From NCBI GenBank assembly GCA_019894765.1, contig JAGXNT010000018.1:77442-141441 (forward strand): 64,000 nucleotides of DNA, written 5' to 3'. The translations under genes were made by a program, and so were the position numbers. The notes below the pieces were generated by a model. It made no database searches and was not told the DNA's origin. It saw nothing but the letters and a program-made list of their open reading frames with translations. The DNA comes from Candidatus Heimdallarchaeota archaeon (GTDB lineage: Archaea > Asgardarchaeota > Heimdallarchaeia > JABLTI01). The number at the start of each line of letters is the position of its first letter. Position 1 is the stretch's first letter. Of the stretch, positions 1 to 7,943 are shown one piece after another.

Positions 1-1
1 G

Positions 2-895
2 AAAAAACTCCGAAGAAAAGAGTTGCAGGAAAAATTCGGAGAAGGAAATTGGAAATTCACTCATTTAGTAAATGATAAACTACATTCTCGAGGGGAAGCA
101 TTAGAGCTTTACGAAACCAGTTACTATCAATTTTTCAAAAATAATCCAGAAATTTTGGAATGGTTAGTAACCTATGCAAGTGATGTTTATGATACTGCTC
201 CCTCAAACATAGGATCTGGATTTGATTATTCTATTCAAGAAACAGATGCCGTTCATTTGCATGATATTGCGATTCGTAGATCACTTAGAAAGTTAGAGAA
301 AAAATTTCAAGGGGAAGTGTTACTGGAAATTCGTGGAGAAGATAGCGAAGGCTATATTTTATCCCCAAGTCAAGTCCCTTTTCATCAATCGGATTTGATA
401 TTAAAACCTCACCTAAAAGGTTGGTGGGGCAAAAATAGTATTGAGTCCTTTTGGCAAAGTAATAAAGTTCTATTAGTAAAATATGACACTCTAGTTAAAA
501 TATCTCAACAAATGGTCGGGGTTGTTCTAAGGAAAGATATTCACATGGGAAAAGGAAAATTTTGTGTTCAAACAGCCCATGCAATTGTTAGCTTAATTTC
601 AGAAAAAGGTATAAAATGGGATTTTCAAAGTAAACCAATTGAAATTTGGACAGTTAAAAGTGAAGAAGATTTGTTAGGAATTAATCGTCAAATTCAGAAA
701 CTAAAGATTAACTGCTCCTTAATTCGAGATGCTGGAAAAACACAGCTAGATCCGGGAACAAAAACTGCTGTAGGAATAGGTCCAATAAATGAAGCGATTT
801 TTGAGAAAGTGATGTATTCTTACGATGCTAAACCTCAAGAAATTAGAAAACGAAGTTATCGAACTCTGGAGAATCTAATTTTATACAAACTGTAA
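2..895 (+). CDS. Peptidyl-tRNA hydrolase Pth2-type domain behind an N-terminal extension (5' end outside window)
   Basis: The last ~125 residues match archaeal/eukaryotic Pth2, which releases tRNA from peptidyl-tRNA that drops off the ribosome: they open with MVGVVLRKD and carry MGKGKFCVQTAHA and, near the end, a TAVGIGP segment. About 160 residues stand in front, including an AVHLHDIAIRRSL stretch and a tryptophan-rich KGWWGKNSIESFW stretch; I do not recognise this part. Pth2 is normally only ~115-120 residues long, so this is a fusion or extended form. The frame is open back to base 2, so the true start is probably outside the window; TTG at 23 is the first start codon inside it. The Pth2 call is firm, the N-terminal role unknown. 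Confidence 0.8.
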   Translation, partial: KKLRRKELQEKFGEGNWKFTHLVNDKLHSRGEALELYETSYYQFFKNNPEILEWLVTYASDVYDTAPSNIGSGFDYSIQETDAVHLHDIAIRRSLRKLEKKFQGEVLLEIRGEDSEGYILSPSQVPFHQSDLILKPHLKGWWGKNSIESFWQSNKVLLVKYDTLVKISQQMVGVVLRKDIHMGKGKFCVQTAHAIVSLISEKGIKWDFQSKPIEIWTVKSEEDLLGINRQIQKLKINCSLIRDAGKTQLDPGTKTAVGIGPINEAIFEKVMYSYDAKPQEIRKRSYRTLENLILYKL

Positions 896-1030
896 CGTTC
901 AATAAACATTCAAATATCACTTTTTATTTGGTTGAATCAACGCAAATCTTTTGAATGTGAGTTAAACTTGGTGAATACTGAAACAGTAGCAATCTAGACT
1001 GTCAATAAATATCCGGTAGGATTTAAGAAA

Positions 1031-1723
1031 ATGGCAAAAATCAAAACTGGTGATTTCCTTAAGATTTCATTTACTTTAAAAGTAAAAGATAGTGGTCAAA
1101 TCATTGAAACAACTGACGAAAAAGTTGCTAAAAAAGCGAATATTTTTGATGAAAAAAATAGCTATGGTCAACGCTTAATGATTGTAGGCAATGATGAAAT
1201 GTATCTTAAAAAGTTAAATGAATCGATTGTAGGAAAAGATGTTGGAGAGAAATTCAAAGTATCAATACCTCCAGAAGACACTTTTGGTCAAAGAGATTCC
1301 TCAAAAATCAAGCTTCTAGGTAGAAAAGAACTGGTTGCTAAAAACATTATTCCTGAAGTTGGAAGACAAATTCAATGGGGAAACCAAACTGGTTTAGTTC
1401 TTTCTGCTGTTGGAGGAAGGGTTAGAGTTGATTTTAATCATCCGTTGGTAGGTCAAACTATCATATATGATGTAGAAGTTCTTGAGAAAATAACAGGAGC
1501 AAAGAAGAGGTTAGAAGCCCTCTTAGATTATCTTCTTCCAGGTGTTGATTTAAGTACACTTAGTATAAAGAATGAAAAAGAAATGATAACAATATCATTG
1601 CCAGAAGAAATTACAACAAAAGACCTATACTTACAATTTAGAAAAATACGCATTGCATCAGAAATCAACAAGAATTTCCCAGAATGCAAAGAAGTATTAT
1701 TCATTGATAGTTTCAAATTCTGA
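1031..1723 (+). CDS. FKBP-type peptidyl-prolyl cis-trans isomerase, long archaeal (SlyD/FKBP26-like) form
   Basis: This protein should speed up proline isomerisation and act as a cytoplasmic folding helper. It begins with the FKBP strand KTGDFLKISFTLKVKDSGQIIETT, continues with GKDVGEKFKVSIPPEDTFGQRD, then an insert-in-flap region ending in RVRVDFNHPLVGQTIIYDVEV, the usual closing FKBP strand. The final ~75 residues form a separate domain, as in long archaeal FKBPs, and the total of 230 residues suits that class. ATG at 1031 follows a GTAGGAT site. It runs in the same direction as the Pth2 gene but 135 bases further on, so it probably has its own promoter. Confidence 0.9.
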   Translation: MAKIKTGDFLKISFTLKVKDSGQIIETTDEKVAKKANIFDEKNSYGQRLMIVGNDEMYLKKLNESIVGKDVGEKFKVSIPPEDTFGQRDSSKIKLLGRKELVAKNIIPEVGRQIQWGNQTGLVLSAVGGRVRVDFNHPLVGQTIIYDVEVLEKITGAKKRLEALLDYLLPGVDLSTLSIKNEKEMITISLPEEITTKDLYLQFRKIRIASEINKNFPECKEVLFIDSFKF

Positions 1724-1750
1724 GTAACCAAATTCAGAAAGTAAACTATC

Positions 1751-2299
1751 CTATTTTCCTTTTCTAAGATACCAACCAAGATCTATAATATTCTTGATAG
1801 CAATTTCATCTTCATTATCAAGATTTTTAAAATCTGAAATTGGTATTACTATTTTTCCAAGGCCAAGATAATCATTATACGAATTAGCAATCAAAACTTT
1901 GTCTTTTATAGATAGTTCTTCATTAATTGATATAATCGATTTACAGTGAATATCTCGCATGTAAAGGAAAAGCTGTTCGGATTCAGGACTGATTATTGCT
2001 TTCTTATCTGAATATTCAGATATAAAATATCCACCACTTAAAGAAAGTAAAAGATCATTCTTTTTTATTTCACCAATCCCTAATCCTGTGCTATAAGGAG
2101 TTATGTTTTTTCTATTCATCACAATAGCCATAGTTGCACTATTTGTTATGAATACTTCCTTCCAATTCCCTTCTCCAATAATAAAGTGATGGGCCTCATT
2201 GATTTGCGCTAATTTTTCTTTATCTACCCAGTATAGTAAAGAATTTCTTATAATTTCGATTTCTGTTTTAGTAGGTTCTCTATATTCTATAACCATCAC
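1751..2299 (-). CDS. NIP7-like PUA-domain RNA-binding protein
   Basis: The 182-residue protein looks like archaeal NIP7-like proteins, with an N-terminal alpha/beta part (TEIEIIRNSLLYWVDKEKLAQ) and a C-terminal PUA domain of ~80 residues (LFLYMRDIHCKSIISINEELS, then NSYNDYLGLGKIVIP). Such proteins bind RNA during ribosome assembly and often sit beside NOL1/NOP2/Sun methyltransferases. Here the start overlaps the stop of the methyltransferase by 4 bases (ATGA), so the two are probably translated together and may act on the same rRNA or tRNA substrate. The partnership is inferred from the overlap. It ends convergently with the FKBP gene. Confidence 0.7.
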   Translation of the reverse strand: MMVIEYREPTKTEIEIIRNSLLYWVDKEKLAQINEAHHFIIGEGNWKEVFITNSATMAIVMNRKNITPYSTGLGIGEIKKNDLLLSLSGGYFISEYSDKKAIISPESEQLFLYMRDIHCKSIISINEELSIKDKVLIANSYNDYLGLGKIVIPISDFKNLDNEDEIAIKNIIDLGWYLRKGK

Positions 2300-3261
2300 T
2301 CAACCTCCTCTAATAAAACAAATTTAGCTACAAAGAACCCTTCCGTTCCATCTTTGTGTGGGTATAATCGTTTTGTCTTTTTTAGCTCAGAGTGGTATGT
2401 TTTCCCAAAAGCTTTCGTAAATCCTGATGAAAAATCCTTAAAGGATATTTCCTGCAATTGGATGGGATATTTATCTAAAGCCCAATTAATGACTTCTTCA
2501 CTTTCTTCGGGTGCAGTAGAACAAGTAGAATATACAAAAACACCATTTTTCTTCAAAGATTTAATCCCTGCTTGTAAAAGTTCTTTCTGAAGTTTAGCAA
2601 GTCGATCAATATCAATCTGACTTTTCGATGTTCTTCTGGAGATATCTGTAGCCATTAATCCTTCTCCAGTACAAGGAGCATCGAGTAGAACTTTATCTGC
2701 TTTCAGATTGTATTTTGGGAATTCTATTGCATTCATTCTAATGCATATATTATTTGTAACCCCACAACGAGCTAGATTTGATCTTAGTGCTTTAATTCGT
2801 TCTCTTGAAACATCAATACAAAAAAGCGTTCCTTCATTGTTCATGAGCTGTGCAAGATGACTTGCTTTCCCTCCAGGAGCAGCAGCTAGATCTAAAATCA
2901 TTTCCCCTGGCTTTGGATCCAGTATCAAAGAGGGAATCCACGAAGCTGCGGATTGAATGAAGTAATATCCAGCAAGATATTCGGTTGTTGCACCTATTGG
3001 GAAAGGTGTTTCTTCAATGAAAAATCCGTTTTCATACCAATTACTTTTTGATAAAATAATGCCCTTTCTTTCCAACCTCTCAACGAGCTCTGATGCATTT
3101 ATTTTTAATTCATTGATTCTTATTGCTGTTTTTGGTTTAGTTTCATATGCTTGTAGTAATTCTTTTGTTTCCTCTAATCCAAAAAGCTGTAAAAATCTCT
3201 CAATGGTTTCAGGAAGATAACCATATTCATCCGCTAACGTTTTGCTTTTTTCTGAAACCAT
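2296..3261 (-). CDS. NOL1/NOP2/Sun-family RNA m5C methyltransferase
   Basis: This S-adenosylmethionine-dependent enzyme methylates C5 of cytosine in tRNA or rRNA. The nucleotide-binding motif ILDLAAAPGGKASHLA lies near residue 125; the two catalytic cysteines sit in DAPCTGEG (near 197) and YSTCS (near 247), the standard PC and TC motifs. The N-terminal ~100 residues (AIRINELKINASELVERLE) match the RNA-binding lead domain of the family. At 321 residues it is full length. The PUA-domain gene follows with a 4-base overlap and may supply substrate recognition. Whether the target is tRNA or rRNA cannot be read from the sequence. Confidence 0.92.
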   Translation of the reverse strand: MVSEKSKTLADEYGYLPETIERFLQLFGLEETKELLQAYETKPKTAIRINELKINASELVERLERKGIILSKSNWYENGFFIEETPFPIGATTEYLAGYYFIQSAASWIPSLILDPKPGEMILDLAAAPGGKASHLAQLMNNEGTLFCIDVSRERIKALRSNLARCGVTNNICIRMNAIEFPKYNLKADKVLLDAPCTGEGLMATDISRRTSKSQIDIDRLAKLQKELLQAGIKSLKKNGVFVYSTCSTAPEESEEVINWALDKYPIQLQEISFKDFSSGFTKAFGKTYHSELKKTKRLYPHKDGTEGFFVAKFVLLEEVE

Positions 3262-3385
3262 AAGATCATTATCTCCTTATCTATTGTTTAATTCTTTGGG
3301 ATAATTTTTATCTTTTGCAATATGTAGTTATTTACATTAAATATTGTGTAAGTATTATAGTTATTACCCTTAAAATCAACAAGCA

Positions 3386-3733
3386 GTGATCGGAATGACT
3401 AAGAAGAAAGAACAATTTGATATCCTAAAAGAAAAAATGGCACAATTTCTAAGAGAACGAGATTGGGAGAAATATCATAATCCGAAAAACGTAGCCATGT
3501 CTATTGCAATAGAAGCTGCAGAATTGATGGAAGTTTTGCAATGGACGAACCCAGAAAGGTCAACAGTAATAGCAAATCAAGAATTAATGTCACAAATTAA
3601 GGATGAAATAGCTGATATTATTATATATACTCTCAGTCTGGGGTTGAGTTTAAACATTGATATTTTTGAGTGTGTTTTAGCAAAAATGGAGAAGAATATT
3701 GAACGCTTTCCTCCGAATAAACCACTAAAATAG
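3386..3733 (+). CDS. MazG-like nucleotide pyrophosphohydrolase
   Basis: This small all-alpha enzyme should remove pyrophosphate from nucleoside triphosphates, often to clear unwanted dNTPs. The metal-binding motif is visible as IEAAELMEVLQW followed by DEIADIIIY, the EExxE...DExAD pattern of the MazG/RS21-C6 family. The length of 115 residues fits the single-domain type. GTG at 3386 and ATG at 3395 are both possible starts, and no strong ribosome-binding site decides between them. It stands alone, divergent from the methyltransferase gene. The substrate is not predictable. Confidence 0.85.
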   Translation: MIGMTKKKEQFDILKEKMAQFLRERDWEKYHNPKNVAMSIAIEAAELMEVLQWTNPERSTVIANQELMSQIKDEIADIIIYTLSLGLSLNIDIFECVLAKMEKNIERFPPNKPLK

Positions 3734-4056
3734 GTTTTTTACTGTTTATTGTCTTAAATGGAAAATGTTGTGCTAATATGCTAAAATGCCAATATTAAAA
3801 AGGTAAATCCGTTTTAATAATACAATGCGAATGATTTTAAATGTCATAATCGCAATAAATAATAACTAGGAAGTAAATATTTTCGATAGGAAACTAACCT
3901 CAGTTAAGCACATAACAAAGCTCTTATAAGAAAGCAAAAGAACATCTTTGTTGAAGATAAAGCTTTCAGAAAGTAAGAAATTTGTATTTATAATTAAAAA
4001 AACGGAGAATTTAACACTCATAAAGATAAAAAAAGAAAGAATGAGGGGCAAAATAA
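3734..4056. other. Intergenic stretch with a hairpin and the promoter of the proline-rich membrane protein
   Basis: I see no convincing gene in these 323 bases. An imperfect inverted repeat spans 3827-3853 (GCGA and ATGA on the left arm, TCAT and TCGC on the right). A TATA-like stretch (TTTATAATTAAA) lies near 3985-3998. GAGGGG at 4043-4048 sits 8 bases before TTG 4057 and fixes that start. Confidence 0.5.
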
Positions 4057-4995
4057 TTGGCTTGGTATGACTTCATATTTAATTTCGCAAACTTAAGTGA
4101 CAGATGGTCCGCCATTGTCTGGGCCTGTATATTATGGTCTATATTAGTACTAATAATCGCTATCATTTGGATAGTTACAGCACGAAGAAAGAAAGGAGTA
4201 GACGTCTCAGCATTAGCTGCACTAGCATCCTCAGAACCAATGTCCGAAGGTGCAGCCGCAAGTGCCGACCCTCGAGAGGTTATGACTATTTTGTCCATAG
4301 AGCGCGTAGCAGCAAGTACTGCTCTATCTGCAGTAAAAGACGCTAGAAGAAGTAAACGCATTAGCTCTACCGTTAGTGACAGTCTTTCCAGTAGATACAA
4401 AGCTAGAATTTCTAAAATTGATGCTGATTTGAAGAGAAGATCCGGTGCTCAAGAATATCAATCTCTTGCTGAAAGCCTTGAGTCTAGCAGAGATCGATTA
4501 AGAGATCAAGTTATGCCATCCCCAGCAACACCACCTCCTCCTACATCAGGAACCCCTGGAATTCCTCCAACAGCTCCCCCAGTTCCTGGATCAGCCCCCC
4601 CAACAGGACCTCCTACATCTGGTTATCTACCTTCCATTCCATCTATCCCTTCATTCCCAACAGGAATTCCGCCATCAAAACCATCATCTCCAATTCCTCT
4701 CCCACCAAAAATACCCCCAGTGTCTACAACTGCTAGACCAACTACCGTTGTGCCACCTAGTGTTGCACCTCCAACCATATCCACACCACCATTACCACCA
4801 AAATTACCTTCACTATCACCTGTCGCACCACCAACAACTTCAGATATGGCTCCACCTCCTGTACCAACATCCATTCCAACTACACCTACAACCCCATCAG
4901 AGGACAGCGATGGCCAAACAATCAGTGGCTTACGAATGGAAATGCTGAGGGAATTAGCTCGCTTGAAGAAATTCATGAGCGAAGAAACTCAATAA
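4057..4995 (+). CDS. Single-pass membrane protein with long poly-proline cytoplasmic tail
   Basis: I do not recognise the family. Residues ~18-41 form one transmembrane helix, followed by basic residues (RRKKG), which favours a cytoplasmic C-terminus. Residues ~45-150 are alanine/serine-rich and probably helical. Residues ~150-285 are dense in proline with PPPP, PPPVP, PPTAPPVP and PPLPPKLP runs, typical docking sites for SH3-, WW- or profilin-type partners. The last ~20 residues return to a charged helix (MEMLRELARLKKFM). The TTG start is supported by GAGGGG 8 bases upstream. A small GTPase gene follows in the same direction. A membrane-to-cytoskeleton adaptor is possible, but this is inference from composition and context. 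Confidence 0.7.
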   Translation: MAWYDFIFNFANLSDRWSAIVWACILWSILVLIIAIIWIVTARRKKGVDVSALAALASSEPMSEGAAASADPREVMTILSIERVAASTALSAVKDARRSKRISSTVSDSLSSRYKARISKIDADLKRRSGAQEYQSLAESLESSRDRLRDQVMPSPATPPPPTSGTPGIPPTAPPVPGSAPPTGPPTSGYLPSIPSIPSFPTGIPPSKPSSPIPLPPKIPPVSTTARPTTVVPPSVAPPTISTPPLPPKLPSLSPVAPPTTSDMAPPPVPTSIPTTPTTPSEDSDGQTISGLRMEMLRELARLKKFMSEETQ

Positions 4996-5021
4996 TAAAT
5001 AAAAAAGAAAACCTAGTAATT

Positions 5022-5039
5022 AAGGGGAAACTTTCCCTT
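5022..5039 (+). terminator. Hairpin and T-rich tail after the proline-rich gene
   Basis: AAGGG (5022-5026) pairs with CCCTT (5035-5039) around an 8-base loop, and T-rich sequence follows to about 5075. This could end the membrane-protein transcript before the GTPase gene. Confidence 0.4.
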
Positions 5040-5165
5040 TACTTCAATTTTCTTTATACTTTTTGTTTTCTTTATCTTCATAACGCAATTTTGATAATTG
5101 CATTAGAATTAATACTAATAAGAACTATAAGAATTAGTAGATTCAAAGTAACTGGAATTGATTGT

Positions 5166-6092
5166 ATGTCTGCTATAAAAAATCTCATGACAAAATTTGA
5201 TGTGAAAATATCAATTGCAATAGTAGGCTTAGTTAATTCAGGAAAAACTGAATTTGTAAAACGAATTCTTCAATCCGATGAATCCATTGGTGCTTCTGTA
5301 AGCAATACCACAGAGTTTGAGCTTCAAACACTCGATAATTTTTCTTTATTAACTTGGGATTTAGGAGAGCATATCCCTCAAAAGAAAGCTCTATGGAAAA
5401 GATCAATCTTGGGAGCAAATGCTTTACTCTTCTTTATCGATTCGACAAATAGAGATAGTTTTCAACAAAATAAGAAGTTAATTAAAGATTTAGTGGAATT
5501 GAATTTTCCAATAAGAATACTCGTTCTTGGTTCTAAATCAGATTTGCCAAATTCTGCTTCTGTTGGAGAATTAATGACTGGTCTTGACTTAATGGAGCTT
5601 GATAAAACCAAATGCGATGTTGATCTCTACAAATTCTCTTCAAAAACAGGAGAAGGACTATACGCTATAGAAGAATGGCTCAATAGGATTTTGTTCAAAC
5701 GCAGAGAGCGTGTTATTAATTATAATAAAATAGCTGCTTGCATAACACTTTGCGAAGAAAGTGGGGAAATCAATGAAGCTGTACTAACTGATACACCTAA
5801 TTTGACATTATTAGCAACACTGCGAGAACTAAGACGAAAAGTAACTATTTTTTCAAGAACTATGCGTGTTCATGGTTCAGGGGAAGAAGTAATAGAAATT
5901 GCTAACTTTAAAATTCCAATAGTTAAAGAACATAGACATATTGTAGCAATAGTCGTTGGCCCTCATGATTCGGTTCCACGTGCAATGGAAATATCTAGAA
6001 ATGTACTGAAGATAATCGCTCCATATTGTGATAAATCAATAAACTTAGTTAAAATCATACGGGATCTTTACCCACTGGATGTTACATATTAA
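5166..6092 (+). CDS. Arf/Ras-superfamily small GTPase with C-terminal roadblock/longin-like domain
   Basis: The N-terminal ~180 residues form a GTPase: G1 is GLVNSGKTEF, G3 is WDLGEH, G4 is GSKSDL and G5 is SSKTGEG. The G4 motif has SKxD instead of NKxD, and G3 has Glu-His where Gly-Gly or Gly-Gln is usual, so guanine binding and hydrolysis may be unusual. Residues ~185-308 form an alpha/beta module (KIAACITLCEESGEI ... HRHIVAIVVGPHDSVPRAMEISRNVLKII) that looks like a roadblock/longin fold, as in many Asgard GTPases. I chose ATG 5166 (308 residues) because the 25 residues before it are hydrophobic and unlike the family; ATG 5187 also fits. It follows the proline-rich membrane protein and may work with it. 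Confidence 0.75.
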   Translation: MSAIKNLMTKFDVKISIAIVGLVNSGKTEFVKRILQSDESIGASVSNTTEFELQTLDNFSLLTWDLGEHIPQKKALWKRSILGANALLFFIDSTNRDSFQQNKKLIKDLVELNFPIRILVLGSKSDLPNSASVGELMTGLDLMELDKTKCDVDLYKFSSKTGEGLYAIEEWLNRILFKRRERVINYNKIAACITLCEESGEINEAVLTDTPNLTLLATLRELRRKVTIFSRTMRVHGSGEEVIEIANFKIPIVKEHRHIVAIVVGPHDSVPRAMEISRNVLKIIAPYCDKSINLVKIIRDLYPLDVTY

Positions 6093-6132
6093 TATTAGCT
6101 GTTTTTTCCCCACATAGGTTACATAGAATACC

Positions 6133-6213
6133 TAGTTTACATTCATTACATAGATTACATTTAATTTTGATACAATTATTACATAGTTTACATTCATTAC
6201 ATAGATTACATTT
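6133..6213 (+). repeat. Two copies of a 30-base direct repeat, period 51 bases
   Basis: The 30 bases at 6133-6162 recur exactly at 6184-6213. They start TAGTTTACATTCATTACATA and end in TTACATTT. Smaller TTACAT units are scattered from 6117 onward, so the block looks like an array built from a short motif. It lies downstream of the GTPase gene and upstream of the korD operon. Confidence 0.85.
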
Positions 6214-6224
6214 TCAAGAAAAAC

Positions 6225-6280
6225 GTGAAAATAATAACAAAATCGATATTATTTCACCTAAAATTGCTATATTTAGCAAT
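6225..6280. promoter_or_regulatory. Two adjacent inverted repeats
   Basis: GTGAAAATAATA (6225-6236) pairs with TATTATTTCAC (6247-6257), leaving one bulged base. Six bases later ATTGCTA (6263-6269) pairs perfectly with TAGCAAT (6274-6280) around a 4-base loop. They could end the GTPase transcript or bind a regulator of the redox operon; the sequence does not decide. Confidence 0.5.
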
Positions 6281-6435
6281 AAACATCCTTGTTTCCCGAA
6301 GAAAAGAAGATATTAGACTAAGCGATTTTGCCAAAACAACACAGAAACTAACGTTAGATAACAATTGTATAGAATAATTTTTTAAGTGATTATTATTTTA
6401 GGTTTGACACAAATCATGACAGTGTCGTTTGCGCA

Positions 6436-6732
6436 ATGACAACTAAGAAAGCAATATCCTTTATACCCCCAGAATTTAAAGAGCAGGAGAAATGGCAGCT
6501 AAAGATTATAACAGATCGTTGTAAGGGTTGCTTGTTTTGCATTATGTATTGTCCTACAGAAATTTTGGAAAGTTCTCCCGAAATCAATGCTAAGGGATAT
6601 CATCCTCCTAGATTGAAAGAAGGTGAAACAATGGACGATTGTGCAAAATGTGGTTTTTGTGAATTAATTTGTCCCGAATTCTCGATATTTCTTGAGAAGG
6701 ATAAAGAAAAATCTGGTGCAAAAACTGATTAA
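6436..6732 (+). CDS. korD: 2-oxoacid:ferredoxin oxidoreductase delta subunit (ferredoxin-like)
   Basis: This 98-residue iron-sulfur protein carries two [4Fe-4S] motifs, CKGCLFCIMYCP and CAKCGFCELICP, and passes electrons from the thiamine-diphosphate centre of the oxidoreductase to ferredoxin. It opens the korDABC block, the gene order of four-subunit 2-oxoglutarate/2-oxoacid ferredoxin oxidoreductases. The alpha-subunit gene starts 44 bases downstream. It is the first gene of the operon that runs to 18614. The gene symbol follows the 2-oxoglutarate enzymes, but the exact 2-oxoacid is not proven. Confidence 0.88.
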   Translation: MTTKKAISFIPPEFKEQEKWQLKIITDRCKGCLFCIMYCPTEILESSPEINAKGYHPPRLKEGETMDDCAKCGFCELICPEFSIFLEKDKEKSGAKTD

Positions 6733-6776
6733 AATAGGAAAAAAATTAAAGAAAATTTAAAGTAAGGCGAAAATGA

Positions 6777-7943
6777 ATGAGTAAAAAAGCACCACAAAAT
6801 GATGTTTTAACCGGGGAGCACTATGTAAGTGGCAATGAAGCAATTGCTGAAGGTTGTATTGCTGCTGGTTGCAGATTTTTTGGCGGGTACCCAATTACCC
6901 CCTCAAGTGAGATTGCAGAACGTATCTCTCAACGTCTTCCTCTTTTAGGTGGAGTTTTCATTCAGATGGAAGATGAAATCGCTTCAATAGCTACAATTTT
7001 AGGGGCGTCTTGGGCAGGAAAGAAATCTATGACAGCAACCTCTGGACCTGGTATTTCATTAATGATGGAAAATATTGGTCTTGGAGCCATGACAGAAACT
7101 CCTTGTGTAATTATAAATGTTCAAAGAGGTGGACCATCAACCGGTCTCCCAACACTAGTTGGACAACAAGATATGATGCAAGCAAGATGGGGTTCTCATG
7201 GGGATTATGAAATAATAGCACTTGCACCGAATTCCGTACAAGAAGCATTTGATCTTTCAATAGAATGCTTCAATTTAGCAGAAGAATATCGTACTCCTGT
7301 GATAATGCTTACAGATGAATCGATTTGCCACATGTTTGAGAAATTAATCATTCCTCCGAAAAGCAAGATAATGATTAAGAATCGAAAGAAACCTAAAGTT
7401 GATCCTAAATATTATCTTACCTTTAAACCGGATGATGATTTAATACCTCCTATGGCTACTGCAGGTGAAGGTTACAAAGTATTCGTAACAGGTTTAACTC
7501 ATAATGAAAAGGGATATCCAGTGATTACTGCAGAAGCTCAAGAAATACTTGTGAAACGTTTATGTGATAAGATTTTACTGAACGAGGAAAAAATAAGGAA
7601 AGTTGAAAGCTATAAAGTAGATGATGCTAAAGTTTTAGTTATAGCATATGGTATAACTTCGCGTTCAGCAAAAGGAGCAGTTGATCTTGCTCGTAAAAAA
7701 GGTATTAAGGCAGGTCTCTTGCGTTTAATCACTATTTGGCCTTTCCCAACAAAATTAATTGAACAACTTGCAGAAAAAACTAATGCAATTGTTGTTGCGG
7801 AGATAAATAATGGTCAAATAATTAAGGAAGTGAAAGAAGCAACAAACAGGAAAATTCCAATTGTTCTTTCTTCAAAGCTTGGTGGAATTGTTCATACACC
7901 AAAAGAAATTCTCATGAAAATAGAGGAAGTCGCTAAAAAATGA
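6777..7943 (+). CDS. korA: 2-oxoacid:ferredoxin oxidoreductase alpha subunit
   Basis: The alpha subunit helps form the CoA and substrate site of the enzyme that oxidises a 2-oxoacid to acyl-CoA and CO2 while reducing ferredoxin. Diagnostic stretches are GNEAIAEGCIAAGCRFFGGYPITPSSEIAE, QMEDEIASIATILGASWAGKKSMTATSGPG and NVQRGGPSTGLPT, all typical of KorA. The C-terminal domain (VLVIAYGITSRSAKGAVDLAR ... LRLITIWPFP) is the transketolase-C-like part. At 388 residues it is full length. Its stop overlaps the korB start by 4 bases (ATGA), which indicates coupled translation. Confidence 0.93.
   Translation: MSKKAPQNDVLTGEHYVSGNEAIAEGCIAAGCRFFGGYPITPSSEIAERISQRLPLLGGVFIQMEDEIASIATILGASWAGKKSMTATSGPGISLMMENIGLGAMTETPCVIINVQRGGPSTGLPTLVGQQDMMQARWGSHGDYEIIALAPNSVQEAFDLSIECFNLAEEYRTPVIMLTDESICHMFEKLIIPPKSKIMIKNRKKPKVDPKYYLTFKPDDDLIPPMATAGEGYKVFVTGLTHNEKGYPVITAEAQEILVKRLCDKILLNEEKIRKVESYKVDDAKVLVIAYGITSRSAKGAVDLARKKGIKAGLLRLITIWPFPTKLIEQLAEKTNAIVVAEINNGQIIKEVKEATNRKIPIVLSSKLGGIVHTPKEILMKIEEVAKK

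Larger units (their letters stand above)
6093..6435. other. Intergenic stretch with repeats and hairpins before the redox operon
   Basis: No gene is apparent in these 343 bases, but they are rich in structure: a 30-base direct repeat with 51-base spacing, two successive inverted repeats (6225-6257 and 6263-6280) and a GACAC/GTGTC inverted repeat (6406-6410 and 6422-6426) ten bases before the korD start. These could be transcription-factor sites or leader structures of the operon. No clear Shine-Dalgarno precedes ATG 6436. Confidence 0.5.

Noticed and set aside
4011..4400. A 129-codon minus-strand frame over the start of the proline-rich membrane protein gene
   Set aside because: Its composition mirrors the codons of the opposite gene, whose TTG start has a good GAGGGG site and whose TM helix and proline tail make biological sense.
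4623..4976. A glycine/valine-rich minus-strand frame opposite the proline tail
   Set aside because: Glycine-rich sequence is the direct mirror of proline codons; there is no start signal.
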